DNA from: Saprospiraceae bacterium
GTDB lineage: Bacteria > Bacteroidota > Bacteroidia > Chitinophagales > Saprospiraceae
Reading direction: 5' to 3'
Assembly: GCA_016717105.1 (NCBI GenBank)
Contig: JADKGF010000003.1
Coordinates: 186,001-250,000 of the forward strand
Length of the DNA: 64,000 nucleotides
The notes under the pieces are model-generated. The model made no database searches and was not told where the DNA came from. It saw nothing but the letters and a program-made list of their open reading frames with translations. Both the position numbers and the translations under genes were made by a program. This document shows, piece after piece, positions 10,878 through 22,772 of this stretch (position 1 is its first letter; each line of letters begins with the position of its first letter).

Positions 10878-13800
10878 ATGAATAGGTTTTTACTTTTTTG
10901 TATTTTATTAGTGTCGATTTTACACAATTCTTATGCTTCAACTTTAAGCCAAAACTTAACACTTAATTACAATTTGTGTATTACGGATGCTTCAGGTGCT
11001 CAAATTGAAAAATTTAGCCAACTTGGTTATGACAAATTATCGTTGGTACCTCCATTCGTCTGCCCAGGAGATCTTATTGTTAATGGCGCAAATATGGGTA
11101 CCTTCAATAATGGGAGTTACTCAGATGTTTTTTTTAGACTGGTACTTGCAGCAAACCAAGGTGTAAGTCTCACGTTAACAGGAACAGATGCCGAGATGGA
11201 AGTTATTGGAGTTTGTACACCTTCGCCTCCATATGGAGTAGGTGTTAACAATTTAGAGTTTTGTGGCCCACAAAACTTGATCATCAGAGTACACAATACT
11301 ATGATGGATGTAAAACGGCACTTTTACCCTAACAGCATCCATTTATACATTAGGTGTGTCAAATATTACAACTACAGAAACAAGTGGAACCACAAACAAT
11401 GATGGTAATTTATGCGAAGGAGATGATGTAACGCTTCAGGCATTTTTAACTGACCCAAATGTTCCTGGACCTGATTATTCTTGGGATGGACCAAATGGTT
11501 ATACAAATACAGGTAATCCTATCACCATAGATCCTGTCGATCTGAATCATACAGGCACCTATACAGTTACAGTTACCGATGACAATGGATGTACGTTTTC
11601 ATCTTCTACAACGTTGACGATAAATGCGTTACCCGTATTTACAATAGAAGATACTGAAACGTCTGGTGCAGCAAACGATGATGAAACAGTTTGTGTGGGT
11701 GATCCATTTACATTGACAGCAAATTTTACTGTAGGAGCAGGTAGTACATACGCTTGGAATTTACCTGATGGATCTTCATCTACAACACATCCGTTGAGTA
11801 TATCAGCTGCGACTATTGCAGCCCACAATGGAACATTTAATCTTACAGTAACCGATGCAAGTGGATGTACGAATACATCTTCTATTATGATGACAATCGA
11901 AGCATTGCCAGCAGTCTCAAATACGGAATTGCGGGCATGTGCAATATCTGAAGGATCAACATCTGGTGATTTTGTGTTGGAGGATGCGGAGGAAGTGCCG
12001 AATTATCCCACAAATCAGAATTTTGCAGCGGAAATAGATAATGGCATTGCAATGACGGTTACATATCACTTGTCACTAGTGGGCGCTCAAACTGGAACTG
12101 CTAATGCATCATCTGGAGTATTTACCGATGGCACAATAATTTATGCGAGAGGAAGATCCAACCACATTATGCTTTGATGTAGCCCAAATAACATTGACAG
12201 TAGTAGATTTACCAGATGCAGTTAATACAGAATTACGTGCATGCGAAGATCCCAATAACCTTGGTTTCGCAGATTTTACCTTAACAGATGCTGAATTGGC
12301 GCCTGCCTATCCTGCGGGCAATTCCAATTTTACAGCAGATATAGATAATGGAGGTAGTGGCATCACTGTAACTTACCATGGCTTACAAAGTGATGCCGAT
12401 AACAATGTTTCACCTATTGCTGATGGCCCATATGCTAATGGAACGATCGTGTATGCAAGGATAGAAGATAACGCAACAACATGTTATAATGTAGCAGAGG
12501 TATTACTTACAGTAGTATTACCTCCTACAGCCAATGATACAGAACTAAAAGAATGTGAAGATCCAGCAGGTTCGGGTATGGCAATGTTTACGTTGACAGA
12601 TGCAGAGTTGGCACCTGGCTTTCCTGCGACGAATTCAAACGTCACTGCTGATGTAGATAATGGTGCTACAAGGACTGTTACATACCATGCTTCACAACCA
12701 GATGCAGAGGATAACGTAGGTCCAATAGGTAGTAGTGGAAGTTTTTCAGATGGGACGATAGTATATGCAAGGGTAGAGGATGCAGCTACTGGATGTGCAG
12801 GAATTGCAGAAGTTTTACTTACTGTTTTGGAAGCTCCAGATCCGGAAATTCAATTTGAAGGATCGCCGGTGATTTACGATATGTGCCGATGAGGCCTTCA
12901 GTTTGGATGTAGTGACAACAACAGGAACAGCGCCATATACCTATATGTGGACACTACCAAATGCATCTACAGCTACAGGCAATCCCTATACAGGCACAGC
13001 AAATCAAGCCATGCATAATGGTAATTGGGTAGTTACTGTGACAGATGCCAATGGATGTACAGGAACAGACAATATACAAATGACAGTCGATCCAGCTCCG
13101 ACCAATAATAGTTGTGGAACAGCGGGTGATTTAGGTTCTGGTACAACACCTATAAGTGTATCTGGAGATAATACGTGTGGAGGAACAGGAGGCGGATGTA
13201 GTAGTCCAGATAATGAGTCAGTGGTTTATTTTACATACACGGTTCCTGCTGATGGAATAACCGAACTTTTTGTTCAAGTAGGAGCACCACATATGGTTTC
13301 AGTTGACTTGGCATGTGGAGGAGGCGGATGTGTAAGCGAGGAGACAATAGATTGTCCAGTAAAAGGGGCGACATACTATATAGCCGTTAGTTCATCAGAA
13401 GCAAATGAAGGTCCATTTAATTTGTTAGTAAGACCTATTATTCAAACGCCTGATATAACTGGTGTCGTTTACATAGATCTTGATGCTAGCGGAACCTTTG
13501 GTGGTACCGATGTAGGATTTCAAGGCGCACCAGTCCAGCTATTGCAAGGATGCCCAGGTGGAGCAGTAGTAGCAACAACAACAACAGATGGTATGGGAAA
13601 TTATTCATTTACGGGTTTGGCCCCTGGCAGCTATACTGTACAAGTAGATCAAACAGGAGCTGGCGCACCTCAAGGTAGTTCTGTACCAAAAAATTGTTGT
13701 TTGATCGTTGATCCTTGTATGCCAGATGCAGTTCTCGAGTGCGAATTGGGTTATCCACCTCCAGACTGTGCTTCTAATCCATATTCGGTAGATAATTTTT

Positions 13801-16800
13801 GTGATGACGCTTATAATAACCCACTTTGTAACTTGACAGTAATTGGTGATTTTGCATGCGGACAAAATCCACCAGATCAAGGTCCTTGGTCAGGTGAAGC
13901 CCATTGCGGAGGCGTGTACCATAATACATCATTCTATGGATTTGTGGCAGGTACAGGTAATTATAGTATCCAATTTACAATTTTTGCTTGTGCTGGTTCA
14001 GGAGTTCAGTATGGTTTGATGGATGTGTGTAGTCCAGGAGGTCCATATGTTATTTGTAATGGTAATGCGAATACAGGCACAGTAACCGTACCTGCAGCAC
14101 AGTTAGAACCATGTAAAACATATGTATTTTGGATAGATGGTTATTCTTCATCAGTATGTAGTTATTATATACAGGTGGTAGGTGATTTTCATGTTTGTGA
14201 AATCCCACCAATACAAGATATAACAATAGATCAAGGGTGTACACCATTTTGCCCAATACTTGGAACACTTCCAGTTACTGTAGTTGGTGCCCCAGGACCT
14301 CCGAATTTGGAGAATATCAATGGGGTAACTTTACATTGGGATATTAATTTTAATGGGGCTCCGTATATAAGTACAATGACTCAAGCAAATACAGATGGCT
14401 TGACCATAGATATTCCATTTATCCAAGCAGGAGAATATGAAATTTGTGTTCGTACCGAACATCCATGCCCTGGCATCTCACAACCATTCTGTAAAACCTT
14501 CGTTTTTGAAGATCTCGCACCAGTCTATAAAGAATATAAAATCTGTACCGCAGACTTTCCATGGGAAGGAGAGGTGGATCCGCTCACTGGAGAACCAGTA
14601 TTGGATGTATATGGTAACCAATGGGCTTGGTTTGGCGGTGCGATAGATTTGTCGTTAATCCGCACATCACCACCGACTTTTAATTTCAGTAGTGAATATA
14701 ACAATGAATGTGGATGTAGATACACCCAGAGCTTGCGAATAGTGGAAGTTGGCACATCCACTGGTACAGATTCTATCGCTATCTGTCAAAACCAAGTACC
14801 ATTTATGTATCACGATACTACATTTGCCACAAGTTTTGACAATTTGTTGTACAAGTTAAAGGGCGTCACCACAAAAAATGGGTGTGATTCTTTGGTTAGT
14901 ATTACAACTCGTATCCTCGACATGGGCGGCACGATAAATGATGAATGTATCTTGGGCGGACTAAAGATGCAGTTTAACATGGGCTTGCAGTTTATAACAG
15001 CCGATAGAGATTCTATCAAATTTGCATGGAAAAATGCAGCAGGAACGGTGTTGATAGATAATGATAGTGATAGTACGAATATAGTAGTCCCGTCACCAGG
15101 GACGTACACATTAGAAATAACGGTTTACAAATTTGGGTCATCGTGTACTTTCAGCTTTAATCACACCATCGACTTAACAGGAAGATTCCCAGGTGCGCCT
15201 CTAGCTGATAACTGGCCATTGAAGATATGTGAAAATGATAATACGGCGACTTACAATGTGTTGACACCGGATCCAGATTTAATATATTTATGGACAGTGC
15301 CAGCTAGTGCTACTAAGGTACAGCATGATAGTACAGGTACTTTGGTTGTACGATGGGATGGACTGACAGGCGGAAATATTTGCGTAAAAGCTAGAAATTT
15401 ATGTGGTGATGGTCCAGAAACATGCCTACCAGTGGTATATGTAGATATGATAGATCCAGCCTTTAGTCTTGCTGTAGAGGTATGTAAAGATGGCACTACA
15501 CCGATAACAGCGACGAGTACACATACCGCAACACCTGTGGTGTATAACTGGGATTTTGATGGAGGTACAGCAACGGGTAGTGGCACAGGTCCTGGGCCTC
15601 ATAATGTTTCATGGAATTCAATAGGCACCAAAACAGTTTCACTTTCAGTTTCTGAAAATGGATGTGTAGGGAATCCAGTTACAAAAGACATAGAAGTAAA
15701 AGAATTGCCACCACCACCAGTAGTCAGTTGTGCAGGAACAACATCAAGCAGTGTGACCTTTGAATGGACGGCAGTACCAGGCGCCACAAGCTATAATATT
15801 ATTAGGGTAAGTGGATCAAACAATGCAGGTAGCTTCATAGGTCAAACCAAGTATGAAGTTATGGGACTAAATCTCAGTGATTGTGTGGAAATTCAAGTTG
15901 AGGCTGTACTTCCTGGGCCATGTGGTAATATTACGTCTGTATCCCATGAATGTTGTGCACAAGATTGTGGTACACTGCCGACGATAACCATCAGCCCGAT
16001 CGGCCCTATCTGTTTGCCAGGCACGAATGTGAACCTGGAACAATACATTGGTGACAGTAACACCGCCAGTCGCTAATAGCACAGGCACCTTTACAGTGAA
16101 TGGTACAGCAGCGGCAGTATTTAATCCTTCGGCGTTAGGGGCAGGCACACATACTGTACAATATACATTAACTTGGGATAACAATAGGTGTAGTCAAAGT
16201 AGTACAATTCAAGTGATAGTACGTCCGACACCAACATCAGACTTTACAGTAGGCCCAGGAGGATGTGTGCTTGATCCAGTGACAGTAACTTATACAGGAG
16301 GAACAACGGGTGCAGTATATACTTGGGATTTTGGTGCTGATAAAATAGGTAATTATAATGGTCCAGGTCCCCACCAGGTATTATGGACAAACGCAGGAAC
16401 AAAAACAATTACCTTGACAGTAACAAAAGATGGATGTACATCTACAGTGACAACAAAGACTGTAACAGTCAATCCAATCTTGGCGGCTCCAGTAGTGACG
16501 TGTGCAGATCAAAGAATAGATGGTGTGACGTTTGGCTGGGATCCAGTTGCGAATGCAAGCGGATATAATATCAAAGTGGATATTGTAGGTGGCGCAAATG
16601 TGTTTACAGGAACAGTGACAGGAACAACGTACGATGTTCCAGGTTTGTCGGAAGGCACCCAAGTGGTTATTACAGTGACAGCAATAAGCAGCAATGGCTG
16701 TCCAAATACAACAGGAACAGTAACATGTAAAGCAACAGCCTGTCCAAATGCAAAGATTACTTTCCCGAATAAAGTAATCACACAATGTCTTACACCGACA

Positions 16801-18588
16801 TTACCATTGATACCATTGCCATACACGATAGCGAATAATCTACCGAATGAGGTACCGACAGTGGCATGGAGTAGCAGTAATCCATTAACCAATAGTGCGA
16901 TCAATAATGCTGTAAATCCTGCCACATTTAATCCACAAATTGCAAAAGAAGGGAATCATACTCTAGTATTAACGTATCAGCAGAAAGATTGTATATGGAA
17001 GGATTCGATACTAGTAGTTTTGAAACCAACGCCAGTCGCCTCATTTACATCTGATAACAAGATATGTGTGAGTGACCAATTATTGGTAACGTATACAGGC
17101 ACTTCCACCACAGGACGAGTACTGACCTGGGATACAGACGGCGCAGTCAAAACAGACATAACGGCGACGACGTTCAACTTTAAGTGGGCAACAGCGGGTA
17201 GCTATACAGTAGGACTAGAAATAACGTTAAATGGATGTAAATCAGATCCGTTTACCAAAAATATAACGGTAGAAGATTTGAATGTAGGTCCTGTGATATC
17301 CTGTCAAGAAAGTTTAGATAAGATAGTATTTACATGGAATAGTGTGCCATGTGCCTCGGAATATGAAGTATTCATTAACGGGGTATCGAAGGGCAAACAG
17401 ACAGGACTCACATATACCGCTAGTGGACTTGTAGAAGGAGAAATGGTAGAATTGCAGATCAAATCAACCTCTACGTGTGAGTGTCCGATACCAACTGTAA
17501 TGACAACCTGTACAGCGAAAGCATGTCCATCGGTAGTATTGAAACTAACACCAGCACAAACGAGTATTTGTCTTACGGCAACTGTAACCAAAATCAAAGT
17601 AGAAGTAAGTGTTACAGGCAATACACCAGATGGTAAAGGAACATGGAGTGGAACAGGCGTTGATCAGAATGGCAATTTTGATCCAGTAGTTGCAGGTGTA
17701 GGCGTACATGAATTAACATATTCATATACAGATTCGAATTGTTCATACAGCGAGAAGACAACAATAACAGTAACAGCATTGCCACAGATAATCTGGGAAG
17801 CAGTACAGCCTGAATGTTATGATGATGTTTCAGGATCATTTATATACCAGATAGCAGGGGGCACACCACCATACACGACAAGAATGGACGGCACTAGCGT
17901 TACAACTTCACCAGTGAATGGTGTTACATCAGGAAGTCACACGTTTGTAGTTACGGATGTAAATGGATGTTCGGCGACGCAGACATTTGAAATAAAGATA
18001 CCAGCACAACCATCATTTGATATCAAGGGTCCAGGCATCATAAATATCAATAAAGAGGCGACGCATACCTTAGATTTGACGGGAATGGCGGCCTATATCA
18101 ATGTAATAGACTCAGTAGTATGGATGCAGAATGGGAAACGCATCTGTAGTGGAACAATAGTAACGTGTGGCTCAGTGACGAATATATCGAAGTTGGGACC
18201 GAATGAATATACGGTTACGATCTATTACGACAATGGATGTTTTGTGACGGATGTATTCCCGTATGTAGTAACCGATTTGTATATCACCACATTCCCAGAG
18301 ATCATCAATCCGGGCAGTGGAAGTGGGAACAATACCTTCCACATCACGACGTCAGACCCAAGTTTATTTGTGAAGAAGATGCGAATCTATGACCGCTGGG
18401 GCAACTTGGTGTTTATAGCAGAGAATTTTAGCGCATCGGATCCAGTAAGCTGGAATGGACGTTTTGGTAGTGATGTAAAAGGTGGCGGAACACACGTAGT
18501 ACCGGGTGTGTATGTGTATATTTTTGAAATGGAATCAGATAGTGAGTCCAGCATAGTCGAAACCGGCGATGTTACCGTTATCAGGTAA
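10878..18588 (+). CDS. Giant T9SS type B surface protein, second tandem copy (four apparent frameshifts)
   Basis: A secreted protein of about 2,560 residues. It starts with a signal peptide (MNRFLLFCILLVSILHNSYA) and an N-terminal region of about 160 residues unlike that of copy 1. It then has the same order as copy 1: Ig/PKD-like domains, three NTELRAC/NDTELKEC modules, a cysteine-rich block, an SdrD B-like domain, more PKD-like domains, an SprB-like repeat (near 17800-18000) and a type B sorting domain at the end (MRIYDRWGNLVF, GVYVYIFEM). Such proteins are exported by T9SS and act as adhesins or gliding-associated surface filaments; that role is inferred from family. The reading frame shifts at about 11312 (AAAA run, +1), 12150 (2 bases lost in the codon before EDP), 12870 (2 bases lost) and 16042 (+1). 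Copy 1 has the in-frame version at the last three, so the intact gene can be reconstructed from the two copies. Confidence 0.8.
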
Positions 18589-18610
18589 TAAATTCAAATA
18601 AAAAGTTTAA

Positions 18611-18637
18611 AAGGAGACTTCGGTCTCCTTTTTTTTT
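18611..18637 (+). terminator. Rho-independent terminator with TTCG tetraloop
   Basis: Stem AAGGAGAC/GTCTCCTT with a TTCG loop followed by seven more T. It ends transcription of the second surface-protein copy. Confidence 0.92.
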
Positions 18638-18750
18638 AAGAACAATTTTGAACATCACATTGTTATTTTGCATATTTTAATGAAATTGAGCATTATATAT
18701 AAAAATAAAATAGTACTTTTGAATTAAAATCATTTGCAACAGATATTCCT

Positions 18751-19371
18751 ATGGGCAGATTAGTCAGAATTTCCATTTATGCCTTGATTATTCTTATTCT
18801 TTACTTTTGGGTAACAGCTATTGTTAGATCTTACCAAAACAAAAGTGTTGACGAAGAAAATATACAAATTGCTGATACACTGTCACTTGATTCTATGGGT
18901 GTAGATTCGACCAATATTTTTGCGGATGATACATCTGCGCTGATATCTGATGGTGATGTAGTAGATGGTAAAATTGACTATGAATCGCTCGACAAAAAAG
19001 TCAAGGAAATGGAAGAAAAACCAGTTCCTGCGCCATCGCCTAAAAAGGAATCAATAAATACCATTGGAAAATCTGCAAATCAACAAAAACCTTCAGTTAA
19101 GCCCAACGAAACAAAACTTATAAACGCAAGTTTTCGCAATGGTGATGGTGGTCAATTTAAGGTGATGGCAGGAAGTTATCTACTCAAGGATAATGCATCA
19201 AAAATGGTAAAAAAACTCAAGTCAATTGGTTATAAAGATGCCGAAATTGTAGTTTTTAATGCATCTGGATATCATTCTGTCATCGCTTGTAGGCATACTT
19301 CAGAAGGAAATGCCCGATCAGCAGTTGCCGAACTCAAGAGCAAAGGAATAGATAGTTTTATTAAAAATTAG
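18751..19371 (+). CDS. SPOR-domain membrane protein
   Basis: The protein has 206 residues with one N-terminal membrane helix (YALIILILYFWVTAIV), an acidic and then proline/lysine-rich linker, and a C-terminal SPOR domain of about 75 residues beginning GGQFKVMAGSYLLKDNASKMVKKLKSIGY and ending with the repeat of that motif (SAVAELKSKGIDSFIKN). SPOR domains bind denuded peptidoglycan glycan strands, typically at the division site. A TACTTTTG box at 18714-18721 could be its -7 element, with no well-placed -33. The SRAP gene follows after 11 bases, so the two are likely co-transcribed. Confidence 0.85.
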   Translation: MGRLVRISIYALIILILYFWVTAIVRSYQNKSVDEENIQIADTLSLDSMGVDSTNIFADDTSALISDGDVVDGKIDYESLDKKVKEMEEKPVPAPSPKKESINTIGKSANQQKPSVKPNETKLINASFRNGDGGQFKVMAGSYLLKDNASKMVKKLKSIGYKDAEIVVFNASGYHSVIACRHTSEGNARSAVAELKSKGIDSFIKN

Positions 19372-19382
19372 TTAGTATAGTT

Positions 19383-20099
19383 GTGTGTGGCAGGTCTTCA
19401 CTAACCAAAACGGAAAAAGAAATTGAAGCGCGCTTTAACGCTACTTTTTATTCTGATGAACTGGAGAGATACAATCCATTACCAAATTTTAATGTAGCAC
19501 CTACTCAGCGAATGCCTGTAATAACTTCTGGCGATGCAAAGCATATTAGAATTTTTAAATGGGGATTGATACCATCATGGGCAAAAGATAAAAATATAGG
19601 GTCTAAAATGATAAATGCTAGGGTAGAGACCCTTCAAGAGAAAACTATGTTCAAATCCTTACTCCAATCAAAGCGATGCATCATACCTTTAGATGGGTTT
19701 TACGAATGGAAGCGAAGTGGTAAAGAAAAAATTCCCTTCAGGATTAAGACCACTAATCAAGATATCTTTGCTTGTGCTGGATTGCATGATAGTTGGATTG
19801 ATCCCGTGTCTAATGAGTTGATTGAAACTTTTACAATTATTACAGTTGGTCCGAATAAATTGATGGAAGAAATTCACAATAGAATGCCTGCTATTTTAGG
19901 TCAATCAAGCGAAAAAGATTGGCTAGATCCAGAGATCAAGACACAAGATGCACTCCAATTGTTAATTCCTTATCCACCTGAAGAAATGGAAGCATATCAG
20001 GTCTCCGATAAGGTCAACAGTGTACGAATCAATGATAAATCACTAATAGAAGCATATATTCCACCATCTAAGCCACAACAAATCTCATTATTTGATTGA
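19383..20099 (+). CDS. SRAP/YedK-family abasic-site DNA-protein crosslink protein
   Basis: The protein has 238 residues. The GTG at 19383 is chosen because the family needs Cys at position 2 (MCGR), which crosslinks to abasic sites in single-stranded DNA. Other family motifs are NVAPTQ, WGLIPSWAKD, NARVET, RCIIPLDGFYEW and the catalytic-site HNRMPAIL. These enzymes (bacterial YedK, human HMCES) shield abasic sites at replication forks. The extreme C-terminus ends QQISLFD, which matches the bacterial sliding-clamp binding motif QL[S/D]LF. This would let the protein dock on DnaN, comparable to the PCNA-binding tail of HMCES. The clamp binding is inferred. Confidence 0.93.
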   Translation: MCGRSSLTKTEKEIEARFNATFYSDELERYNPLPNFNVAPTQRMPVITSGDAKHIRIFKWGLIPSWAKDKNIGSKMINARVETLQEKTMFKSLLQSKRCIIPLDGFYEWKRSGKEKIPFRIKTTNQDIFACAGLHDSWIDPVSNELIETFTIITVGPNKLMEEIHNRMPAILGQSSEKDWLDPEIKTQDALQLLIPYPPEEMEAYQVSDKVNSVRINDKSLIEAYIPPSKPQQISLFD

Positions 20100-20111
20100 T
20101 AAAGTGTTATT

Positions 20112-20762
20112 TTATCTTTTTCCAAAGATGGCACTTCCTACCCGAACCATGGTGGATCCTTCTTCAATGGCAATCTTAAAATCTCCTGACATACCCATAG
20201 ATATTTCAGTAAAACTCAAATCGTCTGAAAAGTATTTTTCTTTCAAGGTATCAAAAATGTTTTTTAATGTATGAAATTCAGATCGAATAAGGTCTAAATT
20301 TTCAGTAAAACTGGCCATACCCATGACACCGCAGATTTTAATATGTTCCATCGATTTAATAGTATAATTTTGTATTAAATCCATCGACTCTGGCAATGAT
20401 AACCCAAATTTTGTTTCTTCTGTAGCAATATGAAATTGTAGGAGAACTGGGATAATTCTGTGATTGATTTTTGCTTGCAAATCCACTATTTCGAGTAATT
20501 CAAAGCTGTCGATGCTATGAATCATGGACACAAATGGGGCAATGTACTTGGCTTTATTTTTTTGTAAATGGCCTATCAGGTGCCATTCGATATCTTTAGG
20601 AAGTTGGTTGTATTTTTCTGTCATCTCTTTCACCCGATTTTCTCCAAAGATTCGTTGGCCAGCAGCGTATAGTTCTTGAATTGCTGAAATTGGTTTAGTT
20701 TTTGAGACTGCGACCAAATTTACATGATGTGTCTTACAGTATGCTGCTATGTTTGTGTACAT
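20112..20762 (-). CDS. YggS-family pyridoxal-phosphate homeostasis protein
   Basis: The 216-residue protein has the alanine-racemase-like fold of the YggS/PLPBP family. Visible motifs are LVAVSKTKP with the PLP-binding lysine, GENRVKE, WHLIGHLQKNK, SIDS, KFGL, GVMGMA, SMGMSGDF and a C-terminal VRVGSAIFGKR. It acts in the cytosol to buffer PLP rather than as a known racemase. It converges on the SRAP gene with 12 bases between the stops, and lies 9 bases downstream of the kinase gene, so kinase and yggS form a minus-strand pair. Confidence 0.94.
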   Translation of the reverse strand: MYTNIAAYCKTHHVNLVAVSKTKPISAIQELYAAGQRIFGENRVKEMTEKYNQLPKDIEWHLIGHLQKNKAKYIAPFVSMIHSIDSFELLEIVDLQAKINHRIIPVLLQFHIATEETKFGLSLPESMDLIQNYTIKSMEHIKICGVMGMASFTENLDLIRSEFHTLKNIFDTLKEKYFSDDLSFTEISMGMSGDFKIAIEEGSTMVRVGSAIFGKR

Positions 20763-20771
20763 GGCGTATAG

Positions 20772-21398
20772 TTAAAATAGTCCATTAATTTCTGCATCTA
20801 CTTTCTCTATTATAAGCCCAAAATCTTCAGGTTTATTTTTGAAATCGAGGTCATCATTATGTATTACCAATAGGTTGCCATTATTATATCCATTGATCCA
20901 GTTTTCATACCGCTCATTAAGTTTTTTAAGATACTCTAGGCTCATATTACCTTCATAATCTCTGCCCCGAGTCTGGATATGATGTACGAGTTTTGGTATT
21001 CCACAACGTAAATAAATAAGCAAATCAGGTGGCTGAACTTGAGAAGACATCAATTTGAACAATTCAAAATAATTATTGAAATCTCTACCTGACATGAGAC
21101 TCATTTCGTGTAAGTTGGGCGCAAAAATATGGGCATCTTCATATATTGTGCGATCTTGTATAACGGTTTTATCTCCGTTTCTAATCTTCAAAACTTGATC
21201 ATATCTACTATTCAAGAAATAAATCTGTAGATTGAAGGACCATCTTTGCATATCTTCATAAAAATCAGCTAGGTAAGGATTAGTTGTCGTATCTTCATAC
21301 TGGACATCCCAATTATAATGTTTGGCAAGCATTTCGGTAAGTGTGGTTTTTCCGGCTCCGATATTTCCTGCAATCGCTATATGTTTGAGTGTGCGCAT
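20772..21398 (-). CDS. Deoxynucleoside kinase (dNK/dGK-dAK family)
   Basis: The protein has 208 residues. It opens with a P-loop (HIAIAGNIGAGKTTLTEML), contains the family DR(S/T) motif as VIQDRTIYEDAHIFA, and an arginine lid near RGRDYEGNMSLEYL. It phosphorylates deoxynucleosides with ATP for nucleotide salvage in the cytosol. Substrate preference (purine or pyrimidine) cannot be told from the sequence. The ATG at 21398 directly precedes the P-loop strand and fits the family start. Confidence 0.92.
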   Translation of the reverse strand: MRTLKHIAIAGNIGAGKTTLTEMLAKHYNWDVQYEDTTTNPYLADFYEDMQRWSFNLQIYFLNSRYDQVLKIRNGDKTVIQDRTIYEDAHIFAPNLHEMSLMSGRDFNNYFELFKLMSSQVQPPDLLIYLRCGIPKLVHHIQTRGRDYEGNMSLEYLKKLNERYENWINGYNNGNLLVIHNDDLDFKNKPEDFGLIIEKVDAEINGLF

Positions 21399-21628
21399 AG
21401 GTGCTATTTGTGTTGAGTGCTGAGTTGATTTTCGTAATCATAGTGCGAAGCAAAATCAAATCTATCTTCTGCTTGAACTTAAGACATTTCAAAAATCGTT
21501 CAAAATTACTAATTACTATTAAATTTGGTAATTTTGACGAGTTAAAAGTCCATATTGTCTATAAAATTGATTCATTTGCCTGTTTTGGTTTTATATTAGC
21601 GTTTTAATTTCCAATGTAAATAAAGTCT

Positions 21629-21919
21629 ATGACTGTAATTGACGACAAGGTGATATCAAATTTGGAACAACTTTCCAGATTAAAACTTGGTTTGAATGAA
21701 AAAGAAGTTTTGAAATTGGAATTGTCCAAAATTATTCAAATGTTCGATAAAATTTCGACAATCAATACGGACGGCATTGCACCAATGATTCACATGACAG
21801 ACAACATTAATGTATTCCGATCTGATGTTGCCGAAAACATAAGCGAAGTAAGTAGGCTAATGTCTAATGCACCCGAAGCCGTAAATTCCTATTATGCTGT
21901 ACCAAAAGTGATCGAGTGA
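21629..21919 (+). CDS. gatC: Asp-tRNA(Asn)/Glu-tRNA(Gln) amidotransferase subunit C
   Basis: The 96-residue protein has the usual GatC form: VISNLEQLSRLKLGLNEKEVLKLELSKIIQMFDKISTINTDG, then a loop, RSDVAE, and the C-terminal NAPEAVNSYYAVPKVIE. GatC stabilises GatA in the GatCAB enzyme that converts misacylated Glu-tRNA(Gln) or Asp-tRNA(Asn) to the amide form. gatA and gatB are not in the window, which is common in Bacteroidota. An ABC ATPase follows after 49 bases. Confidence 0.92.
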   Translation: MTVIDDKVISNLEQLSRLKLGLNEKEVLKLELSKIIQMFDKISTINTDGIAPMIHMTDNINVFRSDVAENISEVSRLMSNAPEAVNSYYAVPKVIE

Positions 21920-21968
21920 AATTTTATAATAAATAAGCGATACGCAATAAATATGATCCAATCCAAGC

Positions 21969-22730
21969 ATGCAAAAAATAATTCAACCCATGAATGAAGT
22001 AATGATTTCAATAGATAAGATCTCCAAAGTATATAAAATGGGGGACGAGATCATCAATGCGTTAAAGTCGGTGACACTGGAAATTCACAAAAATGAATAC
22101 GTAGCTTTGATGGGCCCATCGGGGTCAGGCAAATCCACACTTATGAATATTCTAGGATGCTTAGACAGCCCTACACAGGGGACTTATATATTGAATGGTA
22201 TCGATGTAAGTATGATGTCAGATGGAGATCTGGCTGAAGTCAGAAATAAGCAAATTGGGTTTGTATTTCAGACTTTTAACCTTTTGCCCCGATTGTCGGC
22301 CTTGGATAATGTTGCACTTCCCTTGGTTTATGCTGGTTTTTCTAAGCAAAATCGTCAGGAAAAAGCCATTGAAGCCATGCAAAAAGTAGGTCTGGCAGAC
22401 AGGATGAATCACAAGCCCAATGAACTGTCTGGAGGTCAGCGTCAAAGGGTAGCTATAGCGCGAGCTCTTGTAAATGATCCTGCCATCATCCTAGCGGACG
22501 AGCCTACAGGAAACCTTGATACAAAAACATCGGTTGAGATCATGGGCATTTTTGAGCGCATACATAATGCTGGAAATACCGTAATTTTGGTTACCCACGA
22601 ACCTGATATCGCCGATCATGCACATCGCATAGTGAAGTTGCGTGATGGACTAATAGAGGCTGATTTTCAAAACGAACACATTATTAAGGTGGACGACCCA
22701 GAGCATCATTATAAAGTTAAAGGAATATAA
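21969..22730 (+). CDS. ABC transporter ATP-binding protein, LolD/MacB type
   Basis: The protein has 253 residues. It has Walker A GPSGSGKST, Q-loop FVFQTFNLLPRLSALDNV, signature LSGGQRQRVAIARAL, Walker B IILADEPTGNLD and the H-loop VILVTHEP. The order and the length of the insert are those of LolD/MacB-type ATPases that work with FtsX-like permeases in lipoprotein release or efflux. No permease gene is adjacent. An internal ATG (MNEVMIS, about residue 8) is also a possible start. The C-terminal tail after the H-loop (FQNEHIIKVDDPEHHYKVKGI) is slightly longer than usual. Confidence 0.9.
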   Translation: MQKIIQPMNEVMISIDKISKVYKMGDEIINALKSVTLEIHKNEYVALMGPSGSGKSTLMNILGCLDSPTQGTYILNGIDVSMMSDGDLAEVRNKQIGFVFQTFNLLPRLSALDNVALPLVYAGFSKQNRQEKAIEAMQKVGLADRMNHKPNELSGGQRQRVAIARALVNDPAIILADEPTGNLDTKTSVEIMGIFERIHNAGNTVILVTHEPDIADHAHRIVKLRDGLIEADFQNEHIIKVDDPEHHYKVKGI

Positions 22731-22772
22731 TAAGTTACTTCCCAGCGTTGATTTCGTCAAACTGATTTGAAA

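Larger units (their letters stand above)
10500..18588. repeat. Tandem duplication, right unit (about 8.1 kb)
   Basis: This is the second unit of the tandem duplication, holding the terminator-like hairpin, promoter, 88-nt leader and surface-protein gene. Homology with the left unit stops at the gene's stop codon. The following terminator (18611-18637) is unrelated to the repeated hairpin, which places the right boundary of the duplication there. Confidence 0.88.
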
